The notes under the pieces: model-generated
What the model was told of the DNA's origin: nothing
Seen by the model: the letters and a program-made list of their open reading frames with translations, nothing else
The model's database searches: none
Shown: in pieces, positions 53,292-63,695 of the stretch
Layout of the letters: each line of letters opens with the position of its first letter
Position numbering within the stretch: position 1 is the stretch's first letter
NCBI RefSeq assembly: GCF_025263485.1
Contig: NZ_CP079863.1
Span: 4,898,001-4,962,000 of the forward strand
Origin: Mycobacterium sp. SMC-2
Lineage (GTDB): Bacteria > Actinomycetota > Actinomycetes > Mycobacteriales > Mycobacteriaceae
DNA length: 64,000 nucleotides
Direction of reading: 5' to 3'
Translations under genes and position numbers: made by a program

Positions 53292-54304
53292 GCGATTACG
53301 ACACCGACCTGTTGATCGTCGGAGGCGGGCCGGGCGGCCTGGCCACGGCGTTACACGCCCGCCGGCAAGGACTTTCGGTGATCCTCGCCGACCCGCGGGA
53401 GGGCCCGATCGACAAGGCGTGCGGCGAGGGCCTGATGCCCGGTGGACTGGCCGAGCTGACGTCCCTCGGCGTCGACCCGGCCGGCATGCCCTTTCACGGG
53501 ATCGCCTACGTGAGCGACCACCGCCGCGCGCAGGCGCGGTTTCGCAACGGCCCGGGCCGCGGTGTGCGACGCACCACGCTGCACGCCGCGCTGGTCGCGC
53601 GCGCCAAAGAGCAAGACACCGAATGGGTTCGGGCGCGGGTGACCACCGTGCAACAAGACGCTCACGGGGTGACGGCCGCCGGGGTGCGCGCGAAATGGTT
53701 GGTGGCCGCCGACGGGCTGCACTCACAGGTCAGGCGGGCCGTCGGGATCGCGGCGACGGCCGGGACACCGCGGCGCTACGGCGTGCGCTGGCATTACCGG
53801 GTGCCGGCGTGGTCGGAATTCGTCGAGGTGCACTGGTCGCGCTGGGGCGAGGCGTACGTGACGCCGGTGGAGCCGGATCTGGTCGGGGTGGCGATACTGT
53901 CTCGGGGACGCCCCGACCTCGCCTGGTTCCCCCGGCTGGCCCAGCAGTTGGCGGGCGCCGCTCGCGGCGAGGCGCGTGGCTGCGGGCCGTTGCGGCAGGT
54001 GGTCTCTCGCCGGGTAGCGGGCCGGGTGCTGCTGGTGGGCGACGCGGCGGGATACGAGGACGCGCTGACCGGCGAGGGCATCAGCCTGGCCGTCAAGCAA
54101 GCGGCCGCGGCCGTCGCCGCCATCGTCGACGAGGCGCCGCCGTCCTATGAGCTTGCGTGGCAACGGATTACCCGCAACTACCGACTACTCACCCGCGCCC
54201 TGGTGCTCGCCAGCGCTCCGCCGCTCACACGCCGCGCCATCGTGCCGACGTGCACGCTGCTGCCGGGCGCGTTCCAACGCGGGATGAACGTCCTGGCGAC
54301 CTAG
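53288..54304 (+). CDS. FAD-dependent oxidoreductase, geranylgeranyl reductase-like (Rv1138c-like)
   Basis: 338 residues. FAD-binding LLIVGGGPGGLATALHARRQ G at the N-terminus and VLLVGDAAGYEDALTGEGIS LAV as the second dinucleotide motif. It is of the phenol-hydroxylase/geranylgeranyl-reductase type. GTG 53288 overlaps the methyltransferase stop (GTGA), so the two enzymes probably act in sequence on one product. Confidence 0.88.
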   Translation: MSDYDTDLLIVGGGPGGLATALHARRQGLSVILADPREGPIDKACGEGLMPGGLAELTSLGVDPAGMPFHGIAYVSDHRRAQARFRNGPGRGVRRTTLHAALVARAKEQDTEWVRARVTTVQQDAHGVTAAGVRAKWLVAADGLHSQVRRAVGIAATAGTPRRYGVRWHYRVPAWSEFVEVHWSRWGEAYVTPVEPDLVGVAILSRGRPDLAWFPRLAQQLAGAARGEARGCGPLRQVVSRRVAGRVLLVGDAAGYEDALTGEGISLAVKQAAAAVAAIVDEAPPSYELAWQRITRNYRLLTRALVLASAPPLTRRAIVPTCTLLPGAFQRGMNVLAT

Positions 54305-54413
54305 CTCGATTGCCCGCCTCCTCCGCGCGCCGTTCCGGCGCGCATCGTCACCGGGCTGGCTCGATTGCCCGCCTCCTCCGCGCCCCGTTCCGGCGCGCAT
54401 CGTCACCGGGCTA
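54304..54413. repeat. Two tandem 55-bp copies carrying a terminator hairpin
   Basis: Copy 1 is 54304-54358 and copy 2 is 54359-54413, differing at one base. Each includes a hairpin; in copy 1 the arms GCGCGCC (54325-54331) and GGCGCGC (54337-54343) are perfect around GTTCC. It fills the gap between two convergent genes and overlaps the last codon of the hydratase gene. It probably works as a doubled bidirectional terminator. Confidence 0.75.
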
Positions 54414-55210
54414 GCGCGCCTTCCAGACCGGCTCGCGCTTCTCGGCGAACGCCAGTGGGCCCTCCTTGGCGTCTTCCGATCTGATCAGTGCGCGCATCTC
54501 GTTCGTGGTCCGCGCCCAGCCGGCCTCTTCGTCGGCGATCACGCCGTCGTCGACCCCGTAAGCGATGCGCTTGCTGGCCTGCACGGACAGCGGCGCGTTG
54601 ACGGTCACCCGCGCGGCCAGGGCCAGCGCGGCCTCCAGCACCGTGCCCTCGTCGACGACCTGGTTGAGCAGGCCCCATTCGAGGGCGTCGGAGGCGGTCA
54701 TCGGCTCGCCGGTCAGCAGTAGCTCCATCGCCACCTTGCGCGGCAGCTGCTGGACGATCCGAAAGACGCCGCCGGCGGCCGCGATCAGTCCGCGTTTGAC
54801 CTCCGGCAGCCCGAATTTCGCCCGTTCGTCGGCCACCACCAGGTCGCTGGCCAGGGCCAGCTCGGTGCCGCCGCCCAGCGCGGTGCCGTTGACCGCGGCG
54901 ATGGTGGGCTTGTCGATGAAGTGGTGCACGTATCCGGCAAAACCCCACTCCGGATGGTCGGGGTGGTAGATGTTCTCCCGGCGCGAGATCGCCTTGAGGT
55001 CGGCCCCGGCGCAGAACGACTTGTCGCCGGCCCCGGTGATCACCACGGCCCGGACCTCGGGATCCTGTTGGGCCGCTTCCAGCGCGTCCCCGACGCCGAT
55101 GCTGACCGCGCCGTTGATCGCGTTGCGGGCTTCCGGCCGGTTGATGGTGATCACCATGACGTTGCCACGGCGCTCGGCCAGCGCTCCGGGAGCGGTGGTG
55201 TCGACGTCGG

Positions 55211-55214
<4 letters not shown>
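54411..55214 (-). CDS. Enoyl-CoA hydratase/isomerase (crotonase) family protein
   Basis: 267 residues from GTG 55214, which overlaps the thiolase stop codon. Crotonase motifs SFCAGADLKAISRRE and AVNGTALGGGTELALASDLV are clear, with a Glu in position for hydratase chemistry (GLPEVKRGLIAAAGG). Coupled to the thiolase, it fits a beta-oxidation module for an acyl-CoA of unknown structure. Very similar to the EchA proteins of other mycobacteria. Confidence 0.9.
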
Positions 55215-56356
<1,142 letters not shown>

Positions 56357-56396
56357 GGTGATGTCTCCTTTGACGTGTGGGTCTTGCGTCGATTGT

Positions 56397-56411
56397 CAAC
56401 CAAGGGGTTGG
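56397..56411. promoter_or_regulatory. Inverted repeat CAACC-N4-GGTTG upstream of the thiolase gene
   Basis: Perfect 5-bp arms around AAGG, followed by an extra G so that the right side reads GGTTGG as in the copy at 47337-47352. Located 41-55 bp before the thiolase start codon. Confidence 0.4.
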
Positions 56412-56607
56412 GAGGTTTGAGGGCGGGGTGGTTTCGACGCGCCAGGTCCGACCAGCAGTCACAGGTGTAGCTGGAGACCACCACACGGCGGGCACGCGAT
56501 ATTGCATTCGGCAGGCGGCCACCGCGTACTTCGCGCCGAGATTGCCGCCACGGTCGCGGGTGAGCCCAAACCCACAGCCGTGACGGCAATGTCGGCGAAG
56601 GGTCCTT

Positions 56608-58092
56608 CTAGACGGCGGGGTACCCCACCGACTTGACCTCGGTGTACTGGTCGAACCCGGCGATGCCGTTCTGGCGGCCCACGCCGCTGGCTTTGTAACC
56701 GCCGAACGGTATGTCGGCGCCGTAGCAAGCGCCACCGTTGACGCCGATGCCGCCGGCCCGGATCCGACGGGCCACCGCCAGCGAACGCTCCAGGGAACCC
56801 GACATCACGTTGCCGGCCAGCCCGTACATGCTGTCGTTGGCGATCCGGATCGCGTCCTCCTCGTCGTCGAATGGGATGACGGCCAGCACCGGGCCGAAAA
56901 TCTCCTCCTGGGCGATCGTCATGGAGTTGTCGACGTCGGTGAAAAGTGTTGGCCTGACATAGAATCCCTTGTCGAAGCCGGTGGGAGCGTCCGGCCCGCC
57001 GACCAGCGCGGTGGCACCCTCCTCGACGCCCTTGTTGATGTAACCCAGCACGCGCTTGCGCTGCTTGTCCGAGATCAGCGGGCCGGTCAGGGTGGCGGGG
57101 TCCTGCGGATCACCCGGCATGACGTTCTCGTAGATGCTCTTGAGAATCGCCACACCCTCGTCGTAGCGGGACCGCGGGAGCAGCATCCGGGTGGGGATGG
57201 CGCAGCCCTGCCCGGCGTGCATGCACGGCGAGATGCCGATTGCGCAGGCCGTCCCGAAGTCGGCGTCTTCGAGAACGATGGTGGCCGACTTGCCGCCCAG
57301 TTCGAGGAACAGCCGCTTGAGCGTCGCCGCACCCTTTTCCATGATCCGCCTTCCGACCGCGGTGGAGCCGGTGAACGAGATCAGGTCCACTTTGGGCGAC
57401 AGCGTGAGCTCCTCGCCCACCAAGTGGTCCGAGGCGGTGACGACGTTGACGACCCCGGCCGGAATGTCGGTCTTTTCGGCGATCAGCCGGCCCAGGCGGG
57501 TTGCGTTGAACGGCGTGTCGGGCGCCGGCTTGAGGACCACGGTGTTGCCGGTGCCCAGCGCCTGGCCGAGCTTGTTGATGGTGACCTCGAACGGGAAGTT
57601 CCACGGCACGATAGCGCCGACGACGCCCACCGGCTCCCGCCAGACCTTGACGGTGGTGTTCGTGCCGGTGAGGCTGATCACCCGGTCGCCCAGGTCGGTT
57701 TCCCACGGGTATTCGTCGATCAGCTTGGCCGGATACAGCAGCCCTTCGGCCAGCGGGGCGTCCAGCTGGGGCCCGAACGTGATCGCCCGGGGGGAGCCGA
57801 CCTCGAGGATGAGCTCCTCACGCAACTCTTCCTTCTCCGATTCGATCGCCTCGTGCAGCTGCAACAGGCAGCGTTTGCGCAGCTCGCGGTTGGTCGACCA
57901 GTCGGTCTCGTCGAAGGCGCGCCGGGCCGCGTCGATTGCCCGATGCATGTCCTCTTTGGACGCGTCGGCGACCTCGCCGAGCGGCTCCTCGGTCGCGGGG
58001 TTGATGTTCGTGAAGGTGCCGCCCTGTCCGTCGACGAGCTTGCCGTCGATCATCATCTTGGGCTCGAAGCGGACCTTTACAGCCTCAGTCAT
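56608..58092 (-). CDS. NAD(P)-dependent aldehyde dehydrogenase
   Basis: 494 residues. It has PWNFPF, the cofactor loop FTGSTAVGRRI, the general base Glu in LELGGKSATIVLEDAD and the catalytic Cys in HAGQGCAIPTR; EEIFGPVLAVIPFDDEEDAI completes the set. Typical broad-substrate ALDH used in alcohol/terpenoid or steroid side-chain oxidation. It lies 89 bp after the P450 gene and probably processes aldehydes made by that pathway. Confidence 0.92.
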   Translation of the reverse strand: MTEAVKVRFEPKMMIDGKLVDGQGGTFTNINPATEEPLGEVADASKEDMHRAIDAARRAFDETDWSTNRELRKRCLLQLHEAIESEKEELREELILEVGSPRAITFGPQLDAPLAEGLLYPAKLIDEYPWETDLGDRVISLTGTNTTVKVWREPVGVVGAIVPWNFPFEVTINKLGQALGTGNTVVLKPAPDTPFNATRLGRLIAEKTDIPAGVVNVVTASDHLVGEELTLSPKVDLISFTGSTAVGRRIMEKGAATLKRLFLELGGKSATIVLEDADFGTACAIGISPCMHAGQGCAIPTRMLLPRSRYDEGVAILKSIYENVMPGDPQDPATLTGPLISDKQRKRVLGYINKGVEEGATALVGGPDAPTGFDKGFYVRPTLFTDVDNSMTIAQEEIFGPVLAVIPFDDEEDAIRIANDSMYGLAGNVMSGSLERSLAVARRIRAGGIGVNGGACYGADIPFGGYKASGVGRQNGIAGFDQYTEVKSVGYPAV

Positions 58093-58181
58093 GTTTGTCA
58101 CTCTCTTCTGAGTCGTTGAGGGGCTACGGAAAGCCTTACCGGAAACTAGCCGATTGGCAAGGTCCAACCTTCGCGGGGCCG

Positions 58182-59399
58182 CTATTGGGGGTCGAACAGC
58201 ACCGGTACCGACGTCGGCGAGCGGAAAACCTGTCCGCGGATGTGCGGGTCGTCGGCGTCGGGATCCAGCCGCAGGTTCGGCAGCCGGTCGAGCAAAAGGT
58301 TGATCGCCGTGCGCATTTCGAGCCGCGCCAGGTGCATGCCGAGGCACACGTGCACGCCGTGCCCCCAGCCCAGATGCGCCCGGGCCTCTCGGTGGATGTC
58401 GAACGTGTCCGGATCGGGATAACGATCCTCTTGCCGGTTCGCCGAACCGAGCATCGGCATCACCGTCGCCCCGGCCGGGATCGCGACGCCGCCGAGTTCG
58501 GTGTCGCGAGTCGCCACCCGGGTGATCGTCAACAACGGTGATTCCCACCGCACGCCCTCCTCGATCGCCTGTGGCAACAGCGACCGGTCCGCGCGGATGG
58601 CATCCAACTGCGCCGGATCCTTCAGGAGCGCCAGCAGCAGGCTGCCCAGTGCCCGGTAGGTCGTCTCGACGCCGGCGGGGAGCAACAGCCGAAGGAACGA
58701 GAAGATTTCCTCGTCGTCGAGCTTTTGCCCCTCGACCTCGGCCTCGGCCAGCGCGCTGATCAGGTCGTCCCTCGGCTCGGTGCGGCGGGCCTCGAGTATC
58801 GGCGCGAAGTAGTCGCACAGGGCGGCCGAGGCCGCGAGCCCGCGTTCCGGGTTCATCAGCCAACTCAGCAAAGAGATAGACCACCGTTGGAACTGCGGGT
58901 AGTCCTCCTCCGGCAGGCCCAGCAGGCCGGCGATGATCTGGCTCGGGTAATCGAAGGTGAATTCCTTGACCAGATCCGCCTTGCCGTTGGGCGCGAATTT
59001 GTCGATCAGGCTGTTTGCCACACGGCCGACCAGTTCGTCTTCCCACCGCGCCAACGACTTCTGCGTGAACGCCTTCGATATCAACGAGCGCAGCCGGCCG
59101 TGGATCGGCTCGTCCATGCCGAGCATCACGCCCTCACCCAGCACGGGACCGAACGCGGCGATGACGGCCGACGACGAAAACGTCTCGTTGTCGCGCAGCA
59201 TCTGCTGGATGTCCTCGTGGCGGTACACGATGAACATCGGCAGCGATTCCTCGTGCGGCAGCGCTCCCGACGTCTCGAGTCGCTGCACCGGTTCCTCGCC
59301 GCGCAGCCGCGCCAGTTCGGTGTACGGGTCACGGACGTCACCGGATATCGCGTCGTCGAAGGCGCCGAAGTCCTCCAGATCGTCGAAAAGCTGTTCCAT
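58182..59399 (-). CDS. Cytochrome P450
   Basis: Soluble bacterial P450 of 405 residues. The I-helix oxygen-binding motif is PAGVETTYRALG, the K-helix ExxR is in EGVRWESPLLTITR, and the heme-thiolate Cys is in HLGWGHGVHVCLGMHLARLE. A typical mycobacterial lipid/sterol/terpenoid hydroxylase; the CYP family cannot be named from inspection. It lies 2 bp after the SDR stop and so is cotranscribed with SDR and AveC-like genes. Confidence 0.93.
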   Translation of the reverse strand: MEQLFDDLEDFGAFDDAISGDVRDPYTELARLRGEEPVQRLETSGALPHEESLPMFIVYRHEDIQQMLRDNETFSSSAVIAAFGPVLGEGVMLGMDEPIHGRLRSLISKAFTQKSLARWEDELVGRVANSLIDKFAPNGKADLVKEFTFDYPSQIIAGLLGLPEEDYPQFQRWSISLLSWLMNPERGLAASAALCDYFAPILEARRTEPRDDLISALAEAEVEGQKLDDEEIFSFLRLLLPAGVETTYRALGSLLLALLKDPAQLDAIRADRSLLPQAIEEGVRWESPLLTITRVATRDTELGGVAIPAGATVMPMLGSANRQEDRYPDPDTFDIHREARAHLGWGHGVHVCLGMHLARLEMRTAINLLLDRLPNLRLDPDADDPHIRGQVFRSPTSVPVLFDPQ

Positions 59400-59401
59400 G
59401 C

Positions 59402-60397
59402 TTACCCCTCAGTCCCGTCATTTCCCTTGCGGCGCTTCGCCCCCAGCGACGCCAAGCGTTGCAGCACCGACTGCGGCACAACGCGCGCCGCGAATACCAT
59501 CGCCCGTTGGGCGGCCGTCAACGGCCACGCGCCGCCCCGCATCGAGCCCTGCCTCGGTATGCCCAGCACCAACCGCGACATGTGGTGCATGCCAGAGGCC
59601 GGCAGAATCCTGTTGGCCACCAACAGCATCGACGCGTCGGGCCCCACGCCGCGGCGGCGGAACGGGCCCTGGTCACCGAGCGCCGTGAGCAGGCCGTCGG
59701 TGAACCGCTCGGGTGACCGGGCGAGTCTCATTGCGGCCCTTCCCCGGGTGTCCATCGAGTTGTGCAGCCGGGCGTATGGACCGCCGAAGTCGCGACTGTC
59801 GGTGGTGCCCGCGTCGGTGATGATTTCGGTGTCGTACATTCCTGCCACCAACACGGTGACACCCAACCCGAAGGGCGCGATCTCGCCCGCCAACGACTCC
59901 CCCCAGCGCTCCAGGGCCCCCTTGGCGGCCGAGTACGGCGCGGTGCCCGGCTGGCCGCGCACCCCGGCCGCGCTGCAGACCAGCACGATGCGGCCCTCAC
60001 CCGCCGCCCGCATCGACGGCAACAATGCCTTGGTGAGCGCGACGGGACCCATGACGCTGGTGGCGAACATGTTCTGCCACAGCTCCATATCGGTCTCCTC
60101 GACCATTCCGGCGGCCGAGATCCCCGCGTTGTGCACGAGCGCGTAGGGCGCGCCAACGGCTCCCTCGATGGCCTTGGCCGCCGCGGCTATCGACGCGGTA
60201 TCCAGCAGGTCCAGCTGCACGCCGATCAGCCGGTCGTCGTCGCCGGCGCCCGTCGCCTCGCGAAGTAGCGGCAGCCCGCGGTCGGGTGTCCGCATGGCCG
60301 CTACCACGCGCCAGCCCTCGCGATACAGGCGCACGGCCGAGGCGAATCCCAGACCGCGCGAGGCGCCGGTGATGACGACGGTGCGCGGCTCAGCCAT
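59402..60397 (-). CDS. Short-chain dehydrogenase/reductase
   Basis: 331 residues from ATG 60397. Classical SDR motifs TGASRGLGFASAVRL, NAGIS and YSAAK are present, followed by a C-terminal extension of ~90 residues (RRRGVGPDASMLLVANRILP ASGMHHMSRLVLGIP) seen in mycobacterial SDRs near P450 genes. It overlaps the upstream AveC-like gene by 8 bp. Likely an alcohol dehydrogenase acting with the P450 and ALDH. Confidence 0.88.
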   Translation of the reverse strand: MAEPRTVVITGASRGLGFASAVRLYREGWRVVAAMRTPDRGLPLLREATGAGDDDRLIGVQLDLLDTASIAAAAKAIEGAVGAPYALVHNAGISAAGMVEETDMELWQNMFATSVMGPVALTKALLPSMRAAGEGRIVLVCSAAGVRGQPGTAPYSAAKGALERWGESLAGEIAPFGLGVTVLVAGMYDTEIITDAGTTDSRDFGGPYARLHNSMDTRGRAAMRLARSPERFTDGLLTALGDQGPFRRRGVGPDASMLLVANRILPASGMHHMSRLVLGIPRQGSMRGGAWPLTAAQRAMVFAARVVPQSVLQRLASLGAKRRKGNDGTEG

Positions 60398-61532
60398 GCG
60401 CGCCCGCAGTCGCACACGGGCCTACGCCGGGCGGTGGCGGATCGACGTGTGGCCGCCCATTCGGCTCCCCGCTGGCCCACGTCGACCAGATGCCGACCGA
60501 GTACGGCCCCTGCGCGCCGGCCTTCTCGTAGAACCCTTGCGGGTCATACACTTTGGCCTCCGGATACGGCCACGGGCAGGCGACGGAGGTCGCCGCATGG
60601 CTGACCTTGATGACCCAGAACCACGCGCCGTAGGCGAAGTAGGACACGTTGATGATGGCGAACATCACCAGGAACGTGCCGAGCACCGGACGCGTCGGGA
60701 AGATCTTCGCCTTCGCCGCCAGCTTCTCGGCCACCGATTTACCGGTGTCGTCGCGGTAGCAGAGGATCGCCGCGGGGACCATCACGAAGGTCACCGAGAA
60801 CGACTCCCAGATCAGCGGGAACTGGAACGTCGTGCCGGTGAACACCGAGCCCCAGGGGATCACCTGGGAGTAGATGTACATGCCGGCATGCACGAGCTGG
60901 ATCTCCAGCCAGGCGTCGAAGACGAAGCCGATCGCACAGGTCAGCACGCCCAGGCTGACCAGCGGGTGGCGAGACACGAACGCCGTCGGCCCGTACTTGG
61001 CCTGCAGTTTGCGCAGGATCCAGATCGCCGGGAAGTACGGACCGAAATAGAAAGTGACGTAACCGAATACGACGAACGGCTCGACGGTCGGCGACAGCGA
61101 CACCAGCGGCCAGGACTCCGGCCAGTGGATGAGGTCGGGGTTGTACACCGCGAACGGGGCCCAGTTCATGATCGGGTCCTGCCACACGATCAGCGTGGTG
61201 CACAAAAACATCAGCATCACCGGGCTGCCCGGGTTGCGGCGCCAGCCCCTGATGAACACCACCAAGAGAACGAGCAGCATGATGACGGTGGAGACGTGCA
61301 GGAACGTGATGTAGTCCAGGCCGAAGATGAACTTCACCGGGCGCGGACGGCCTTGCACGTTCGGGTTGGCGACGCGCGGGTCCAGGGCGACGCGGCAGTT
61401 CGCAATGAAGAAGAGCGCGAACGCGGCGAGGGCGGCGCCGGCGATCCAGCCACCCCAGCTGCGCTTCTCGCCGGCGGGCGGGCTGGCCGGCTTTGCTTCC
61501 GCCGCAGGCGGTATGGATTGGTCAGTGCTCAT
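60390..61532 (-). CDS. AveC-like (spirocyclase family) membrane protein
   Basis: 380 residues, about six or seven hydrophobic segments and a short Pro-rich N-terminus. The sequence pattern (PVKFIFGLDYITFLHVSTVI, WQDPIMNWAPFAVYNPDLIH WPESWP, WESFSVTFVMVPAAILCYRD D) belongs to the family named after Streptomyces AveC, where it forms a spiroketal. In mycobacteria such proteins are found near P450 and SDR genes, but no reaction is established. It is the first gene of the AveC-SDR-P450 run. Confidence 0.82.
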   Translation of the reverse strand: MSTDQSIPPAAEAKPASPPAGEKRSWGGWIAGAALAAFALFFIANCRVALDPRVANPNVQGRPRPVKFIFGLDYITFLHVSTVIMLLVLLVVFIRGWRRNPGSPVMLMFLCTTLIVWQDPIMNWAPFAVYNPDLIHWPESWPLVSLSPTVEPFVVFGYVTFYFGPYFPAIWILRKLQAKYGPTAFVSRHPLVSLGVLTCAIGFVFDAWLEIQLVHAGMYIYSQVIPWGSVFTGTTFQFPLIWESFSVTFVMVPAAILCYRDDTGKSVAEKLAAKAKIFPTRPVLGTFLVMFAIINVSYFAYGAWFWVIKVSHAATSVACPWPYPEAKVYDPQGFYEKAGAQGPYSVGIWSTWASGEPNGRPHVDPPPPGVGPCATAGAHG

Positions 61533-61545
61533 GTCTTCGTCAGCC

Positions 61546-62658
61546 TCACTCTCCGAAGCGATCGATCAGGTGCGAGTTGACCCCGTCCGCGTCCAGAGTC
61601 CGGGCGACCAGATAGCCCGCGCCCATCCACGCGCGGCGAGTCCATTTGCCGAAGGAGACGCGAGTGCCGGGGGCGCCCGAGGCCGCGGGCATCATCTTCA
61701 CCCGCTCCAATGCCTCTTTGACCCCGCGCGGGCTCAGCGGGTGCGCGTCGGTGAACGCGCGGACCAGCGTCGCGGCGACATCGCGGTTGACCACCGGCAC
61801 GCAATACTCGGGGCGCCTGCCGTCATACTTCTGCGCGTACCGGTCGAGGAAATCCTGGCCGAGCCGGTTCTGTTCGTCGTACTGGTCGACCCCGACCCAG
61901 CCCATGAAGGCGTTCCACATGATCGGGTTCACCCAGGCGTTCTGGAATGCCGTGGTGGTGAAGCGCGGCGGATCCCAGCTCACGGCCTCCAGTGCGGGGT
62001 TGATGAAGACGATGCCGAAGCCGAACCCCAGGTGCACGATCGCCTCGGCCTTGGCTTCGTGCAGCGTGCGGACGGCGTCGTTGATGTCTTGCGCGGTCTG
62101 GGCGATGGCCGCTTCCGCGACGATGCGAATGCCCTTGCGGCGGCAAGCGCTTCGCAGATTCTTCAGGTAGCTCTCGCCGATCAGGTTCTGCTCCACCAGG
62201 ACTCCGACTTCGGAGAGGCCGCGTTTGGCGACGAGGTCGGCGATGAAGATGGGCTCGTCGGTCATGGAGCCCTGCGGGAATGCGAACGTCCATTCGCCCA
62301 GCCAGTCGTCGGTGCCGGTGACGCTGATCGCCGGCACCTTGAACCGCTCTTCGATCGCCTCGCGGGTCGGCACGCAGTTGTCGGTGATGTGCGGCCCGAA
62401 CACCACCAAACAGCCCTCGTCCACCAGCTCACCGAATGTGTCGATGACGGCCTTGACCGAACCCTTCGGCAGGCCCTCGACCTCGCGGTACACCATCTGG
62501 ACGGGCCGGTCCATCGTCGCGGTTTCGACGGCCTCGGCGAATACCAGGTCGAAGCACCGCGTGAAGTCGGCCTTCATCTCCTCGGGAAATCCCGGTGGCA
62601 GCGTGAAGTCCATCAGGTAGCCGACCTTGATCGGCTCAGCGCTACTTTCGTAGGACAT
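61546..62658 (-). CDS. Periplasmic-binding-fold protein (branched-chain amino acid receptor type) without signal peptide
   Basis: 370 residues, Peripla_BP_6-like (KVGYLMDFTLPPGFPEEMKA, VVFGPHITDNCVPTREAIEE RF, GVLVEQNLIGESYLKNLRSA CRRKGI). No export signal or lipobox precedes the domain (MSYESSAEPIKVGYLMDF), so it is probably cytosolic, and no permease or ATPase genes are nearby. It may act as a ligand sensor or an enzyme-associated binding protein in this cluster. It ends 13 bp before the AveC-like gene. Confidence 0.8.
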   Translation of the reverse strand: MSYESSAEPIKVGYLMDFTLPPGFPEEMKADFTRCFDLVFAEAVETATMDRPVQMVYREVEGLPKGSVKAVIDTFGELVDEGCLVVFGPHITDNCVPTREAIEERFKVPAISVTGTDDWLGEWTFAFPQGSMTDEPIFIADLVAKRGLSEVGVLVEQNLIGESYLKNLRSACRRKGIRIVAEAAIAQTAQDINDAVRTLHEAKAEAIVHLGFGFGIVFINPALEAVSWDPPRFTTTAFQNAWVNPIMWNAFMGWVGVDQYDEQNRLGQDFLDRYAQKYDGRRPEYCVPVVNRDVAATLVRAFTDAHPLSPRGVKEALERVKMMPAASGAPGTRVSFGKWTRRAWMGAGYLVARTLDADGVNSHLIDRFGE

Positions 62659-62741
62659 CTGACCTCCCGGGTGACGGACTCACGAACCGAATCAAGCAGA
62701 CCTAATATTTGTTCAGACCCTAACGGCGGCGCTATACCGGG

Positions 62742-63587
62742 TCAATCATCACTCGCCGCGCCCAGATAGATCTCGATCATCTCGCCCAGGGCCCTGCCCA
62801 CCGCCACGTCGTCGGTGAGCGGCCCGGCGATCGCGGCCCGCGCCGCCTCTCGCATCGTCAGCCCTTCTGCCACCAGCCTGCCCGCCGCGATCAGCACGCG
62901 GGTCGACGCGACTTCGCGCAGCCCGCCGGTTTCCAGCCGTCGGATGGCTTGGCCCAGCCGCACCAGCTCCGCGGCGGTCGCACCGTCCACGCCCGCCTCG
63001 TGCGCGACGATCGCCTCCTCGACATCGGCTGCGGGGAAATCGAATTCGATGGCGACCATCCGTTGCCGAGTCGAATCCTTGAGGTCTTTCAGCACACTCT
63101 GGTAGCCGGGGTTGTAGGACACCACGAGGCCGAATCCGGGCGCCGCGTCCAGCGTGACGCCGAGGCGCTCGATCGGCAGCTGACGCCGGTGGTCGGCGAG
63201 CGGATGCAGCACCACGGTGGTGTCCTGCCGCGCCTCCACAACCTCGTCCAGATAGCAGATCGCGCCCTCGCGCACCGCGCGCGTCAGCGGGCCGTCCACC
63301 CACACCGTCTCGTCGCCCTGCAGCAGATACCGACCCACCAGGTCCGCGGTGGTGAGGTCGTCATGGCAGGCGACGGTGATCAGCGGCCGGCCGAGGTCGT
63401 GGGCCATCGCCTCGACGAAGCGCGTCTTGCCGCAACCCGTCGGCCCCTTCAGGACGAGTGCCAGGCCCTGGCGGTACGCCGCCTTGAAGACGGCTTCCTC
63501 GCCGCCGATCGCCTTGTAGTAGGGCCGCGTCCCCCCGGCCTCGGGGATCGCGCCGTTCCGGTATGCAAGCCCGGACTCGTTGGCCAT
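62742..63587 (-). CDS. AAA+ ATPase of the CbbQ/NirQ/NorQ (MoxR) family
   Basis: 281 residues from ATG 63587. Walker A is [12 protein letters not shown], Walker B AICYLDEV, and sensor-1 region [20 protein letters not shown]. These ATPases activate partner metalloenzymes together with a VWA protein; the VWA partner follows upstream in the genome (its 3' end at 63696). The client here may be a metalloenzyme outside the window; the nitrate reductase in this window is not an obvious client. Confidence 0.9.
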   Translation of the reverse strand: MANESGLAYRNGAIPEAGGTRPYYKAIGGEEAVFKAAYRQGLALVLKGPTGCGKTRFVEAMAHDLGRPLITVACHDDLTTADLVGRYLLQGDETVWVDGPLTRAVREGAICYLDEVVEARQDTTVVLHPLADHRRQLPIERLGVTLDAAPGFGLVVSYNPGYQSVLKDLKDSTRQRMVAIEFDFPAADVEEAIVAHEAGVDGATAAELVRLGQAIRRLETGGLREVASTRVLIAAGRLVAEGLTMREAARAAIAGPLTDDVAVGRALGEMIEIYLGAASDD

Positions 63588-63695
63588 AGCTTCCCTTCTG
63601 CTACCCACGGTGAGTGGAGCCTATCCCGGAACAGATGTTTGTTTCAAGTTCTCTGACGAGCGGATTCAGGCCCGACAATCGGTTTTGGCGGCGCA

